Source: Faecalibacterium gallinarum (GTDB taxonomy: Bacteria; Bacillota; Clostridia; Oscillospirales; Ruminococcaceae). Taken from it: a stretch of DNA of 47,170 bases. Positions within the stretch are counted from its first letter, which is position 1. The number at the start of each line of letters is the position of its first letter. Where the stretch lies: assembly GCF_022180365.1 (NCBI RefSeq), contig NZ_BQKV01000011.1, positions 1 through 47,170 of the forward strand, in the 5' to 3' direction. Below are positions 18,145 through 26,379 of the stretch, in pieces. A model generated the notes under the pieces. The model saw only the letters and a program-made list of their open reading frames with translations, was not told the origin of the DNA and made no database searches. Made by a program: the position numbers and the translations under genes.

Positions 18145-19248
18145 TTACAGCCGGGTCAGGACCCCGGCTTCCATCCGGTAGACTTCGCCGTCGGTTTTCA
18201 GAAAATCCGTGTCATCGCAGCTGGTGACAAAGGTCTGGCGGCCCTGCATCCGGGTCAAGAGATAGGCCTTCCGGCTTTCGTCCAGCTCGCTGAGGACATC
18301 GTCCAGCAGCATCACCGGGTGTTCGCCGGTGATCTGGGCCGCAGCGGCTGCCTCGGCCATCTTGAGGCTGAGAACAATGCTCCGCTGCTGTCCCTGGCTG
18401 GCGTACACTCGGGCAGGCTGACCGTCCAATAAAAGCTCCAGATCTTCCCGGTGGGGGCCGCAGAGACTCTGCCCGGCCCGGATCTCCTCGGCCCGGCACT
18501 CCGCCAGGGCATCGGCCAGGCCCCCTGGCTCAAACCGGGGCTGATAGAGGACTTCCAGCTGTTCGGCCCCGTGGGATATCTCGGCGTAGTTGGCCGTGGC
18601 CAGGGGCCCCAACAGCTTTAAATACTCCCGCCGCCGGGCCTGGAGGGCTTCGCCCTGTCGGGAAAGCTCGGCGTTCCAGACTTCCAGCTGCTGGATCTTC
18701 TGGTCATAGGGCAGCTCGGGCCGGGCGCATGTATGCCGCAGCAGCGCGTTTTTTTGCTGCAAGGCCCGGACATACCGCCGGTAAACCGCCAGATACCCGG
18801 GGTAGAGCTGGCAGAGGGCGGCGTCCAAAAACCGCCGCCGCAGCTCGGGGGCGCCCTTGACCAGGCTCAAATGCCCGGGGTCAAAGGCCACCGCCGGGAA
18901 ACTGCCCGCCAACGCCGCCGCCCGCTTTGGGGGGGCGCCGTTCCAGGCGGCATACCGGCCGGGGCGCGGGCTGCCGGGGGCGCCCACCGTCAGCCGGACG
19001 GTGTTCTGGCGGCCGTCGTCCTGTTCTGTGACGGCGGACAGCACCGCAAAGGGCTGCCCCCGCCGGATCAGTTCGGCGTCCTTGCCGCCCCGGAAGCTCT
19101 TGCCCCCGGTGAGCAGCCAAATGGCTTCCAATAAATTGGTCTTGCCCTGGCCGTTGTTGCCCGAGAGGACGGTCAACTCCCGCCCGGGGGTGAGGCTGGC
19201 GGCGGCGATGTTCCGGTAATCGGTTACTTCCAGCGAAATCAGCCGCAT
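18145..19248 (-). CDS. recF: DNA replication and repair protein RecF
   Basis: RecF is an SMC-like ATPase that loads RecA at single-strand gaps together with RecO and RecR. The 367-residue protein has Walker A GNNGQGKTN (about 30-38), the signature YASQGQQRSIVLSL (about 290), and Walker B MLLDDVLSELD (about 319-329). The family start (RLISLEVTDYRNI) is intact. The ATG lies one base after the yaaA stop, so the two are co-translated. The gene is notably GC-rich. Confidence 0.97.
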   Translation of the reverse strand: MRLISLEVTDYRNIAAASLTPGRELTVLSGNNGQGKTNLLEAIWLLTGGKSFRGGKDAELIRRGQPFAVLSAVTEQDDGRQNTVRLTVGAPGSPRPGRYAAWNGAPPKRAAALAGSFPAVAFDPGHLSLVKGAPELRRRFLDAALCQLYPGYLAVYRRYVRALQQKNALLRHTCARPELPYDQKIQQLEVWNAELSRQGEALQARRREYLKLLGPLATANYAEISHGAEQLEVLYQPRFEPGGLADALAECRAEEIRAGQSLCGPHREDLELLLDGQPARVYASQGQQRSIVLSLKMAEAAAAAQITGEHPVMLLDDVLSELDESRKAYLLTRMQGRQTFVTSCDDTDFLKTDGEVYRMEAGVLTRL

Positions 19249-19249
19249 T

Positions 19250-19465
19250 TTACTGGCCCCCGGCCACCTCGACCGCCCGGCCCTCCAGCTCGACCCGGTC
19301 GCCGGGGCGGCATTTCTTGCCCCGCATGGTGCAGACCTCGCCGTTGTAGAGGACCTGCCCGGCCTGGATCAGCTCCTTGGCCTCGCCGCCGGTCTCGCAG
19401 AGGCCCGCATATTTCAGCAGGGCGTCCAGCTTGATGAATTCGGTATGAATGACGATCCGTTCCAT
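19250..19465 (-). CDS. yaaA: S4-domain RNA-binding protein YaaA
   Basis: This 71-residue protein is a single S4 RNA-binding domain, the small YaaA protein encoded between dnaN and recF in Firmicutes. It starts [19 protein letters not shown], with the S4 core [18 protein letters not shown] (about 26-43) and [10 protein letters not shown]. The true start is ATG 19465, with AAGGAGG about 9 bases upstream; longer frames run into dnaN and are not real. Its role is thought to be in ribosome biology; that is family knowledge, not visible here. Confidence 0.92.
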   Translation of the reverse strand: MERIVIHTEFIKLDALLKYAGLCETGGEAKELIQAGQVLYNGEVCTMRGKKCRPGDRVELEGRAVEVAGGQ

Positions 19466-19479
19466 CCTCTGGCCCTCCT

Positions 19480-20586
19480 TTAATCGTTCTTGAAGCGGAC
19501 GGGGAGCACCAGGTAAAGGAAGTCGTTGCCCTCCACGGGCAGGACCTTCACGGGGCTCAGGGGGCCGCTCATCTCGATTTTTACCTGTTCGGTGCGGGCG
19601 TTCCGCAGGGCGTCCAGCAGATAGCGGTTGTTGAAGCCCACTTCCACTTCCTCGCCCTGGCACTGGGCGGCGAACTCGTCCACCACACGGCCCAGGCTGG
19701 TCTGGCAGCGGACCACCACCTTCTCGCCGGTGAAAGCGATCCGCAGAGGGTTCTTTAAACGCTCTGTAATAATTAGCGAAGCACGTTCGATCGTGCTAAT
19801 AAAGTCTTTGGTATCAATAACCACCTGAGTCCGGCTGCCATCGGGGATCACATTGCGGTAGTTCAAGAACTCGCCCTCGATGAGGCGGCTCATAATGGTA
19901 TAACCCGCTGTAATAAAGACCACATACCGCCGGTTGGCGCAGATGTGTACGTCCTCCTCCTCATCGTTGGGTAAAAGGTGGCTGACCTCGGTCATGGTCT
20001 TGCTGGGGACAATGATCCGAATTTCCTTGGCCGCCTGGACGGGGCGCTCCACTACCGCCAGACGGTAGCCGTCCAAAGCCACCACCGTCAGTTTGTCGGG
20101 GGTAATCTCAAACAGCTCGCCGGTGTGGGCGGGTTTTTTCTCGTCCTGGCTGACGGCGTAGAGGGTGCGGTCGATCATCTCCCGCAAAACACCGGTTTTA
20201 ATCGTCAAAGTCTGTTCGGCGCCGGCGTTGGGCAGCTCGGGGAAGTCGGAGGCGGGCATGCTCTGGATCTCAAACTGGGCCACGCCGCTGCGGATGGAGG
20301 TTTTTCCCGTCTCACCGGCAGAAATTTCCACCTGACCGGAGGGCATCCGGCGGACCATATCGCTGAGGAGCTTGGCGTTTAGGACCAATTCGCCGGGCTC
20401 GGTGACGTTGGCTTCGATGGTGGTGACAATGCTCATTTCCATATCATACCCGGTGAGGGTAAGCTGGAATCCCTCGGCTTTCAGGAGGATACCCTCCAGC
20501 ACGGGGGTAGCAGAGCGAGGGGTAACGGCTTTGGATACGCCGTCGATGGCTGCGCTGAGGAGTGTTTTGTCGCAGAGGATCTTCAC
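19480..20586 (-). CDS. dnaN: DNA polymerase III beta subunit (sliding clamp)
   Basis: The clamp tethers DNA polymerase III to DNA. I start it at GTG 20586 ([20 protein letters not shown]), with AAGGAGA about 10 bases upstream; the longer frame enters the origin. The 368 residues then match the usual size. Three repeated clamp domains are seen; conserved parts include TGYDMEM (about 48), FPELPN (about 130), ALDGYRLAV (about 182), and the C-terminal PVRF end with the [16 protein letters not shown] binding-pocket strand. Its leader contains the origin unwinding region. Confidence 0.97.
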   Translation of the reverse strand: MKILCDKTLLSAAIDGVSKAVTPRSATPVLEGILLKAEGFQLTLTGYDMEMSIVTTIEANVTEPGELVLNAKLLSDMVRRMPSGQVEISAGETGKTSIRSGVAQFEIQSMPASDFPELPNAGAEQTLTIKTGVLREMIDRTLYAVSQDEKKPAHTGELFEITPDKLTVVALDGYRLAVVERPVQAAKEIRIIVPSKTMTEVSHLLPNDEEEDVHICANRRYVVFITAGYTIMSRLIEGEFLNYRNVIPDGSRTQVVIDTKDFISTIERASLIITERLKNPLRIAFTGEKVVVRCQTSLGRVVDEFAAQCQGEEVEVGFNNRYLLDALRNARTEQVKIEMSGPLSPVKVLPVEGNDFLYLVLPVRFKND

Positions 20587-20650
20587 TTTTATCTTCTCTC
20601 CTTTATCATCCTGTTCGATCGGGCACTTTTTCGATAAGCAGGGCAGTTTT

Positions 20651-20712
20651 TCCTTTTGATATAATAAACTTGTTGTAGGAGTCGTAGTAGGGAGTGGGGA
20701 AGATGTGGAAAA
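20651..20712 (-). other. oriC: Origin unwinding element: DnaA box, GC clamp, DnaA-trios, AT-rich DUE
   Basis: On the dnaA-sense strand: DnaA box TTTTCCACA (20712-20704), a GC-rich clamp (CCCCACTCC), a triplet run CTACTACGACTCCTACAACA (20690-20670 region, trio pattern CTA/CGA/CTC/CAA), then AT-rich GTTTATTATATC. This is the basal unwinding system order described in B. subtilis, and it is at the same place, after dnaA. Confidence 0.75.
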
Positions 20713-20868
20713 CTCATTTTTTCCGGATCCTTCCAAGGGTTTTTAATTTCCACCCTCTCGTGAATGATCTGTGGATAGTTTGTGGAAAGGGGCTTTCCTT
20801 TTTCTTTTCCACTTCCGCTGTTTAAATCCGGTGTTGAATGTTGAAAACTACGTGGAAAAAGTGGATAA
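20704..20868 (-). other. DnaA-box cluster of oriC
   Basis: On the dnaA-sense strand, close matches to TTATCCACA are TTATCCACT (20868-20860), CTATCCACA (20778-20770), CTTTCCACA (20789-20781) and TTTTCCACA (20712-20704), with further TTTCCAC half-matches. Most point the same way. The remainder of the dnaA-dnaN gap (20869-21255) holds two repeats listed separately. Confidence 0.7.
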
Positions 20869-21014
20869 CTACCGATTTCTCCCACAAGATATGGGCTAAA
20901 AACCAACTTTTGCCGGGGAAAATGTCTATATTTTGCGGGGAAAGAGGGATTTTTGGGGTGAGTTTTGCACCGGAGGAGGGCCCTGTGGGGGAAAAGTCGC
21001 CTGTTTTTTTATAA

Positions 21015-21085
21015 CCCGCCCTCCCACCCATTAGAGGTTCCCCCGGGTCTGCGGCCCGCCCTCGTGGGGGCTCTTAGCGGAAAGT
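21015..21085 (+). repeat. Dispersed intergenic repeat C, copy 1
   Basis: TTAGAGGTTCCCCCGGGTCT followed by a TGCGGC block, a CCTCGTGGGGG hairpin half and AGCGGAAAG. It resembles 27985-28065 in sequence and order. Confidence 0.4.
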
Positions 21086-21151
21086 GTCTGTAAAAGGGCC
21101 GCCGCTCGGATTTGCCCGGCAGGCCCCGCTCCTTGCTTCATTCGCCGGCAG

Positions 21152-21204
21152 CCGCCAGCCGCCGCGGCGCCCCACTGTATGGACCCGCAAAAGGTATCTC
21201 GCGG
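21152..21204 (-). repeat. Dispersed intergenic repeat B, copy 1
   Basis: Read on the minus strand it begins CCGCGAGATACCTTTTGCGG and continues to a GGGGCGCCGCGGCGG block. An inverted, slightly diverged copy is at 26380-26437. It abuts hairpin repeat A3. Confidence 0.7.
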
Positions 21205-21242
21205 TTGAACCGTTTTTGCGCCGCTTTTTGAAAAAAGCGGCA
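21205..21242 (-). repeat. Dispersed 3'-UTR hairpin repeat, copy A3
   Basis: GCCGC-T6-C-A5-GCGGC then GCAAAAACGG in the dnaA sense, starting 14 bases after the dnaA stop. Confidence 0.8.
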
Positions 21243-21255
21243 TTGCGTCCCCGTC

Positions 21256-22578
21256 TTACGCCCGGACGTTCTTGATGATGTCGTCCACCGTCTCCTGGAG
21301 ATGCTTGTCGTTCTTCATGTCCCGCTCGATGGTCTTGAGGGAATAGACGATGGTGGAGTGATCCCGGCCCGAGAACTCCCGGCCGATCTCTTCCATGCTC
21401 ATGCCGGTGACCTCCCGCAGGATGTAGATGGCCACACGGCGGGCGCTGGCCACGTTGGCGTTCCGCTTGGTGCCCCGGATGTCCGAGGGCGCCACGTTGA
21501 AGGTCCGGGACACCTCGCCGATGATCTTCTCAATGGTCACCGGCACCGGCTGGGTCTCGTTCAGGATGTCCTTGATGGCGTTCTGGGCCACGCTGATCAC
21601 CGGCTGGATGCCCTCCAGCATGTAATAGGCGTTCAGCTTCTTGACGGCGCCTTCCAGCTGGCGGATGTTGTTTTTCAGGTGATTGGCGATGAACTCCGCC
21701 ACATCTTCGGGCAGATCCAGGTGGAGCAGCTCGGCTTTCCGCTTCACGATGGCCACCCGGGTCTCAAAATCGGGCGGCTGGACGTCGGCGGTCAGGCCCC
21801 ACTCGAACCGGGTACGCAGCCGCTCTTCCAGGCTCTTGATCTCCTTGGCCGGGCGGTCCGAGGCGATGACGATCTGCTTGTGAATATCATGCAGGGCGTT
21901 GAAGGTGTGGAAGAACTCTTCCTGGGTGGACTCTTTGCCCGCGATGAACTGGATATCGTCCACCAGCAGCAGATCCGCTGCCCGGTACTTCATCCGGAAA
22001 TCCTCGGTGCTGCCGGCACGGATGGCGGCGATCAGCTCGTTGGTGAACTGCTCGCAGGTCACATACATGATGACGAAATCCGGGTGGGTCCGCTTGATCT
22101 CGATCTGAATGGCGGTGAGCAGGTGGGTTTTGCCCAGGCCCGACCCGCCATAGATGAACAGGGGGTTATAGGCTCCCGAGGGGTTGGCCGCCACCGCCTG
22201 GGCCGCCGCAAAGGCGAACTGGTTGGAAGCGCCCTTGATGAAGTTCTCGAAGGTGAACTCATAGTTGCCCTGGGGGCTGGCGGGGTTGGCCTCGTACTGC
22301 TGGGCCAGCACCACCTCGTGGGGCGGGGTGCTGGGCACCACCAGGTTGATGTCCACGTCAAAGCCCAAAACCGCCTTGAACGCCTCTTTCAAAAGCGCAA
22401 GGTACCGGTCCGAGACGATCTTGCGGATGAAGTCGTTCCGCACCGACAGGGTGATGTGGCTCGAGTCCTCAAAGCTCACCGGCTCCAGCCCGTCGATGTA
22501 GAGGTTGTAGGTCGGCTCGGCCATCTGCGCCTTGCAATAGCTCTGCGCCGCCTCTAAAACGTCCTTGAAAGAATCCAT
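21256..22578 (-). CDS. dnaA: Chromosomal replication initiator DnaA
   Basis: DnaA binds oriC boxes and opens the duplex. The 440-residue protein has domain I (1-85), a short linker, the AAA+ domain with Walker A GGSGLGKTHLL (about 144-154), Walker B LLLVDDIQF (about 208) and sensor parts, and the C-terminal helix-turn-helix with the signature GREFSGRDHSTIVYS (about 400). ATG 22578 is preceded by TGGAGTAG. Its linker is short compared with many DnaA proteins. It starts the leftward dnaA-gyrA group. Confidence 0.98.
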   Translation of the reverse strand: MDSFKDVLEAAQSYCKAQMAEPTYNLYIDGLEPVSFEDSSHITLSVRNDFIRKIVSDRYLALLKEAFKAVLGFDVDINLVVPSTPPHEVVLAQQYEANPASPQGNYEFTFENFIKGASNQFAFAAAQAVAANPSGAYNPLFIYGGSGLGKTHLLTAIQIEIKRTHPDFVIMYVTCEQFTNELIAAIRAGSTEDFRMKYRAADLLLVDDIQFIAGKESTQEEFFHTFNALHDIHKQIVIASDRPAKEIKSLEERLRTRFEWGLTADVQPPDFETRVAIVKRKAELLHLDLPEDVAEFIANHLKNNIRQLEGAVKKLNAYYMLEGIQPVISVAQNAIKDILNETQPVPVTIEKIIGEVSRTFNVAPSDIRGTKRNANVASARRVAIYILREVTGMSMEEIGREFSGRDHSTIVYSLKTIERDMKNDKHLQETVDDIIKNVRA

Positions 22579-22627
22579 ATAACATCTACTCCATTGAAGT
22601 TTTCAACAAGGATAACGATACCATCGT

Positions 22628-22656
22628 AGTATACCACATTTTCGCCCAAACGTCCA
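22628..22656 (-). promoter_or_regulatory. Promoter of dnaA
   Basis: TGGACG, 17 bases, TATACT on the minus strand, with TGG before the -10 (extended). ATGTGGAC and ATGTGGTA, similar to DnaA-box halves, overlap the -35 and -10, so DnaA autoregulation is possible. An AT-rich block at 22662-22690 lies just upstream. Confidence 0.65.
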
Positions 22657-22741
22657 CATTTCTATAATGTATTTTATAATACATAAATATACCCCGCCTG
22701 GGGGCCTTGTATACTGCGTGCCGCCCGGCCACCAGATCTGG

Positions 22742-22795
22742 GGTTTAAAATGTTTTCCACCGCCTTTGGGTGAAAAAGTGGAAAACTTTTAAACC
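22742..22795. repeat. Spaced inverted repeat M1 between dnaA and rpmH
   Basis: GTTTTCCAC (22752-22760) and GTGGAAAAC (22778-22786) are separated by 17 bases, and the symmetry extends outward as GGTTTAAAA and TTTTAAACC with one base offset. Two more copies of the core are at 26499 and 30892. The arms resemble DnaA boxes (TGTGGAAAA). Confidence 0.75.
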
Positions 22796-22825
22796 AAAAA
22801 CTTTCAGCAAAAGAAGAAAAAAAGC

Positions 22826-22855
22826 TTGACAAGACCCGATTCCCTGCGATATACT
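22826..22855 (+). promoter_or_regulatory. Promoter of rpmH
   Basis: TTGACA, 18 bases, TATACT, 40 bases after the M1 inverted repeat. Confidence 0.75.
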
Positions 22856-22945
22856 GTTGAATTGCAAGCCTGTCCCCGTTTTTGAGGGGCGCAATCACGC
22901 ACAACCCCATTACCCGGGGGCGAGTTTTTATGGAGGATACCGAGC

Positions 22946-23080
22946 ATGAAAAGAACTTTTCAGCCGAAGAAGCGTCATCGCAAGGAAGTCCACGGCTTCC
23001 TGGCTCGTATGAGCACCAAGAATGGCCGCAAGGTCATCAACGCCCGCCGCGCTAAGGGCCGCAAGAGCCTGACCGTCTGA
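22946..23080 (+). CDS. rpmH: 50S ribosomal protein L34
   Basis: L34 is a small basic protein of the large ribosomal subunit. The 44 residues begin [18 protein letters not shown] and end GRKSLTV, the usual L34 sequence and length. TGGAGGA lies about 9 bases before the ATG. It is the first rightward gene from the origin and is followed by its own terminator, so rnpA is transcribed mainly from a separate promoter. Confidence 0.98.
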   Translation: MKRTFQPKKRHRKEVHGFLARMSTKNGRKVINARRAKGRKSLTV

Positions 23081-23130
23081 TCTGATTTTTGAGATCAAAG
23101 GGCGGCGCTAGAACTGAACAATGCGCAAAA

Positions 23131-23166
23131 AAGGCCACTGATGGAAATTGGTGGCCTTCTTTTTTC
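23131..23166 (+). terminator. Terminator of rpmH
   Basis: AAGGCCAC and GTGGCCTT with a 12-base loop, followed by CTTTTTTC. Confidence 0.85.
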
Positions 23167-23200
23167 AGGAAATTTTCATTTTTGTACGGAAAATTCGGGC

Positions 23201-23236
23201 GGCGGCCTTTCAAAGCCGCCGGTTTTTTGCTATACT
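23201..23236 (+). promoter_or_regulatory. rnpA promoter overlapping a terminator-like hairpin
   Basis: TTTCAA (23208), 17 bases, TATACT (23231) with TGC before the -10. The hairpin GGCGGC(C)TTT/AAAGCCGCC followed by GGTTTTTT covers the same -35 and spacer. Confidence 0.55.
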
Positions 23237-23273
23237 GGCAGAGTAGACGTTTTGGAAGGGGAGGCGAAGGGCC

Positions 23274-23672
23274 GTGCGATATCGTCCGCTGCACCACAAC
23301 AATGAGTTCGGGCGGGTGTACGCCAAAGGCAAATCCTATGTGGACCCGGCCCTGGTGCTTTATGTTCTGAAAACCCGTTCCAAACGGACCCGGGTAGGCC
23401 TGACCGCCACCAAAAAGATCGGCCACGCCGTCCAGCGCAACCGTGCCCGCCGGGTCATGAAAGCCGCCATCGACGAGCATCTGGACTACAACATCGGCGG
23501 ATATGATCTGGTCTTTGTGGCCCGGGCCCAAACCCCCCGGCTCAAGAGCTGGCAGGTCAGCCGGGCGGTGGCCCGGCTCTTCCACAAAGCGGGGCTGCCG
23601 GACAAGGCCCTGGCACCCGATGCGCCGCCCCCCGCCACCCGCCCGCCTGAGGGCTGGGCCGAGGGCAAGTGA
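23274..23672 (+). CDS. rnpA: Ribonuclease P protein component
   Basis: RnpA assists the RNase P RNA in cutting the 5' leader from tRNA precursors. The 132-residue protein has the family signature RNRARRVMKAA (about 62-72) and the early basic/aromatic LHHNNEFGRVYAKGKS. It starts at GTG 23274, with GGGGAGGCG upstream. The C-terminal 25 residues are Pro/Ala-rich and not conserved. The stop overlaps the yidD start by 4 bases (GTGA). Confidence 0.96.
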   Translation: MRYRPLHHNNEFGRVYAKGKSYVDPALVLYVLKTRSKRTRVGLTATKKIGHAVQRNRARRVMKAAIDEHLDYNIGGYDLVFVARAQTPRLKSWQVSRAVARLFHKAGLPDKALAPDAPPPATRPPEGWAEGK

Positions 23673-23980
23673 ACCGCCTTCAGGCGGTCTGCCGGGGGTT
23701 GCTCTGTCTGCCCATCCGGGGCTATAAGCGATTCATCAGCCCCGGGCTGGGGCTTAACTGCCGTTTCACCCCCACCTGCAGCGAGTACGCCATGGGGGCC
23801 ATCATGACCCACGGCTGCATCAAGGGCCTGATTTTGACGGCCTGGCGGCTGGCCCGGTGCCAGCCGTTCGGGCGATGGGGGTTCGACCCCGTGCCCGAGC
23901 CCGGCCGCTGGCGAAGTGACAAACGGGTGCTCCACCCGGCCCAGGCTTTTGCCAAACGGAGGCCCCGCCGCCCCGGATGA
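23669..23980 (+). CDS. yidD: Membrane protein insertion efficiency factor YidD
   Basis: YidD is a small membrane-associated protein that helps YidC-dependent insertion. This 103-residue copy has the family core GYKRFISPGLGLNCRFTPTCSEYA (about 18-41, quoted here in part by its CRFTPTCSEY block), the cysteine pair, and WRLARCQPFGRWGFDPVP (about 59-76). GTG start overlaps the rnpA stop. The tail is Arg/Pro-rich. Confidence 0.95.
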   Translation: MNRLQAVCRGLLCLPIRGYKRFISPGLGLNCRFTPTCSEYAMGAIMTHGCIKGLILTAWRLARCQPFGRWGFDPVPEPGRWRSDKRVLHPAQAFAKRRPRRPG

Positions 23981-24019
23981 CCGGGGAATCTGATTTTGCT
24001 TCTTGTGACGTTCCGGTTG

Positions 24020-24069
24020 CTGTGAGCGGGATGTCCCACCCTAAAAATAATTTAGTCCTGCGCTCACAG
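24020..24069 (+). promoter_or_regulatory. Inverted repeat in the yidC leader
   Basis: CTGTGAGCG and CGCTCACAG form a perfect 9-bp stem with a 32-base loop that includes an AT-rich stretch, ending 10 bases before the yidC start. Confidence 0.5.
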
Positions 24070-24079
24070 GCAGGGCGGA

Positions 24080-25165
24080 ATGGAAGCGCGTATGAATTTT
24101 CTCTACATCCTTGGCTGGCCTCTGGGCTATGTCATGCAGTGGATCTACAACCTGATCCCGAACTACGGCTGGGACATCATTATCTTCACCGTCCTGATCC
24201 GGCTGCTGAGTATCCCCCTGACCATCAACCAGCAGAAGAACATGACCCGGATGTCGGCATTCCAGCCGATGATCATGGAGATCCAGAAAAAGTACAAGGA
24301 CAAGCCCGAAAAGCAGCAGGAGGAGCTCAGCCGCCTGCAGCAGGATTTCGGCTATAACCCCACCAGCGGCTGTTTCCCCATGCTGCTGAACTTCTTTGTG
24401 ATGTTCGGCGTCATCGAGGTCGTGTACCGGCCCCTGCAGCGAATCTTCCACATCAGCGAGGCGGCTCTGACCGCCGCCGGCGAGGCTCTGACTGCCCTGG
24501 GCATCAGCTTCACCACCGTCACCCGGGACACCAACATCATCGCCCAGGTGGTGGCAGGGGAGTCCAGCGTCCTCAGCGCCTTCACCGCCGAGCAGGTGGA
24601 GACCATCACCGAGTTCAGCCGGCACATGGATTTCTTTGGCATCGACCTGACCAGAGTGCCCCAGTACAGCCTGGCCGCCGATAACCTGCCTCTGCTGATC
24701 TTCCCCATTCTGGCCATTGTGACCATGTTCCTGTCCACCCACCTGAGCATGAAGTCCTCCGGCCAGCAGCTCCAGGGCAGCATGAAGCTGACCATGTACC
24801 TCATGCCCCTGATGTACGTCTTCTTCTGCTTTACCGTGCCCACCGCGTTCTCCCTATACTATGTGGTCGGCAACGTGCTGATGGCTGTCCAGAGCGTTCT
24901 GGTCAAGAAGCTCTACGACCCCGAGAAGGTCAAGGCCGAAGTGGCCGCCGAGATTGAAGCCAAGCGGAAAGAACAGCGCCGCGGCGTCAAGAACACCACC
25001 ATCAAAGTGGTGGACGAAAAGACCGGCAAGACGGTGGAGAAGAACCTGTCGGCCAGCGAGATGAACAAGCGCCGCCTGGAGTACGCCCGTCAGCTGGACG
25101 CCGAGCGGTATAAGGACGAGCGGACGGTGCCGCTGTCCGAGCTGGAGAACAAAAAGGAGGATTGA
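24080..25165 (+). CDS. yidC: Membrane protein insertase YidC
   Basis: YidC/Oxa1 inserts membrane proteins alone or with SecYEG. The 361-residue Firmicutes-type protein lacks the large periplasmic domain of E. coli. It has an N-terminal helix (NFLYILGWPLGYVMQ), then the conserved hydrophilic-groove helices with IIIFTVLIRLLSIPL (Arg near residue 40) and the cytoplasmic coiled coil. There is an insertion of about 90 residues in the middle (from the TAAGEALTAL part to RHMDFFGIDLTR). ATG 24080 and ATG 24092 are both possible; the second gives the more usual start and has GGAAG upstream. The C-tail is highly charged. Confidence 0.95.
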   Translation: MEARMNFLYILGWPLGYVMQWIYNLIPNYGWDIIIFTVLIRLLSIPLTINQQKNMTRMSAFQPMIMEIQKKYKDKPEKQQEELSRLQQDFGYNPTSGCFPMLLNFFVMFGVIEVVYRPLQRIFHISEAALTAAGEALTALGISFTTVTRDTNIIAQVVAGESSVLSAFTAEQVETITEFSRHMDFFGIDLTRVPQYSLAADNLPLLIFPILAIVTMFLSTHLSMKSSGQQLQGSMKLTMYLMPLMYVFFCFTVPTAFSLYYVVGNVLMAVQSVLVKKLYDPEKVKAEVAAEIEAKRKEQRRGVKNTTIKVVDEKTGKTVEKNLSASEMNKRRLEYARQLDAERYKDERTVPLSELENKKED

Positions 25166-25169
25166 CGGT

Positions 25170-26315
25170 ATGATTCGTACCAAGGAAGCCACCGGTAAAA
25201 CGGTTGAAGAGGCCCGCGCTGCTGCCTGCGCGCTGCTGGGTGTCTCGGCGGACGACCTGAACGTCCGCTATGAAGTGCTGCGTATGCCCCAGAAGAGCGG
25301 TTTTCTGGGCCTGAAGCTGACCCCCGCTCTGGTGCGGGTCACCGTTGAGGAGCCGGACGCTCCGGTCCCCGCACCCAAGGCTGCCCCCGCAGAGCAGCCG
25401 GCCCCCGCCTCCGCGCCGGTGGAGAAGGCCCCGGTGGAAGAGGCAGTCCCCCAGGCAGAGGAGGTCTCTGCTCCCGAGGCTGAGCCCCAGCAGGAGACCG
25501 AGGCCCCGGCCCAGCAGCCGGAGGCAGAGGCAGTGGAAGAAGCTGCCGCCCCCGCCGCTGAAGATGAGGAAATCCCCCTAGACATCGAGTCGAACCCCAA
25601 GGTCAAGGCGGCCGTGGAGTACCTGAAAGAGATCATTGCCCTGATGGGGGTGCAGGATGTCCAGTTCAGCGCCCTGCAGAAGGGTGAGGCTACCATCATC
25701 CGTCTGGACGGCGAGAAGCTGGGCGTCCTGATCGGGCGCCGGGGCGAGACCATGGAGAGCCTGTCCTACCTGGCCAGCCTGGTGGCCAACCGGCTGGAGG
25801 GCGACTACATCAAACTGGGCCTGGATGTGGCGGGCTACCGCGGCAAGCGGGAGAGCGACCTGACGACTTTGGCTCAGCGGATTGGTGCCAAGGTGCGCAA
25901 GACCGGCCGCAGCTTTGCCATGGAGCCCATGAACCCCTACGAGCGCCGGATCATCCACTCGGCCATCAGCCAGATGGAGGGTCTGCGCAGCGAGAGCAAG
26001 GGCGAGGGCAAGGACCGCCGTGTAGTGATCTACTCCACCGCCCCCGATGCCCAGAACACCACCACCGAGCGCCGGGGCCGTGGGTCCCGCCGCGGCGGCG
26101 CACCCCGCAGTGGGGAGCGCCCGGCTGGCCGGTCCGGCAATGGCCGTGGCGGCCGGGGTGGGGATCGGGGTTCCCGTCGCGGGCCCCGGCCTTCCAGCGT
26201 GCCCGAGCGCAGCTACGTCACCCGGGATGCCGAGGACGCCGCCCCGGTGGCGCCCAAGCGGACCGAGCGGGTGGATGATTTCGCCGATCTGAGCTTCGGC
26301 AAGATCGAGCTGTAA
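25170..26315 (+). CDS. khpB: RNA-binding protein KhpB/Jag with RG-rich tail
   Basis: KhpB (Jag, SpoIIIJ-associated) is an RNA-binding protein linked to cell elongation. The 381-residue protein has an N-terminal Jag_N domain (1-55), a long Ala/Pro/Glu-rich linker (about 62-130), a type II KH domain with GxxG in LIGRRGET (about 190), and an R3H domain with NPYERRIIHSAI (about 252). Unusually it ends in an arginine/glycine-rich tail of about 55 residues (RRGRGSRRGG, GRGGRGGDRG) before a last conserved-looking FADLSFGKIEL. The family is normally about 205-250 residues. It starts four bases after yidC, so they share an operon. Confidence 0.95.
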   Translation: MIRTKEATGKTVEEARAAACALLGVSADDLNVRYEVLRMPQKSGFLGLKLTPALVRVTVEEPDAPVPAPKAAPAEQPAPASAPVEKAPVEEAVPQAEEVSAPEAEPQQETEAPAQQPEAEAVEEAAAPAAEDEEIPLDIESNPKVKAAVEYLKEIIALMGVQDVQFSALQKGEATIIRLDGEKLGVLIGRRGETMESLSYLASLVANRLEGDYIKLGLDVAGYRGKRESDLTTLAQRIGAKVRKTGRSFAMEPMNPYERRIIHSAISQMEGLRSESKGEGKDRRVVIYSTAPDAQNTTTERRGRGSRRGGAPRSGERPAGRSGNGRGGRGGDRGSRRGPRPSSVPERSYVTRDAEDAAPVAPKRTERVDDFADLSFGKIEL

Positions 26316-26343
26316 GAGCCCGCCGAACGAAAAGCATCTTCCC

Positions 26344-26376
26344 AGCCTCCCGGTTTTGGCCGGGAGGCTTTTTTTG
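26344..26376 (+). terminator. Terminator of the rnpA-khpB operon
   Basis: AGCCTCCCGG and CCGGGAGGCT, 6-base loop, followed by TTTTTTT. Confidence 0.9.
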
Positions 26377-26379
26377 GCC

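Noticed and set aside
20581-25165. CRISPR array or phage/attachment site near the repeats
   Set aside because: Repeats here are few, dispersed and without regular spacers; no integrase or cas gene is in the window.
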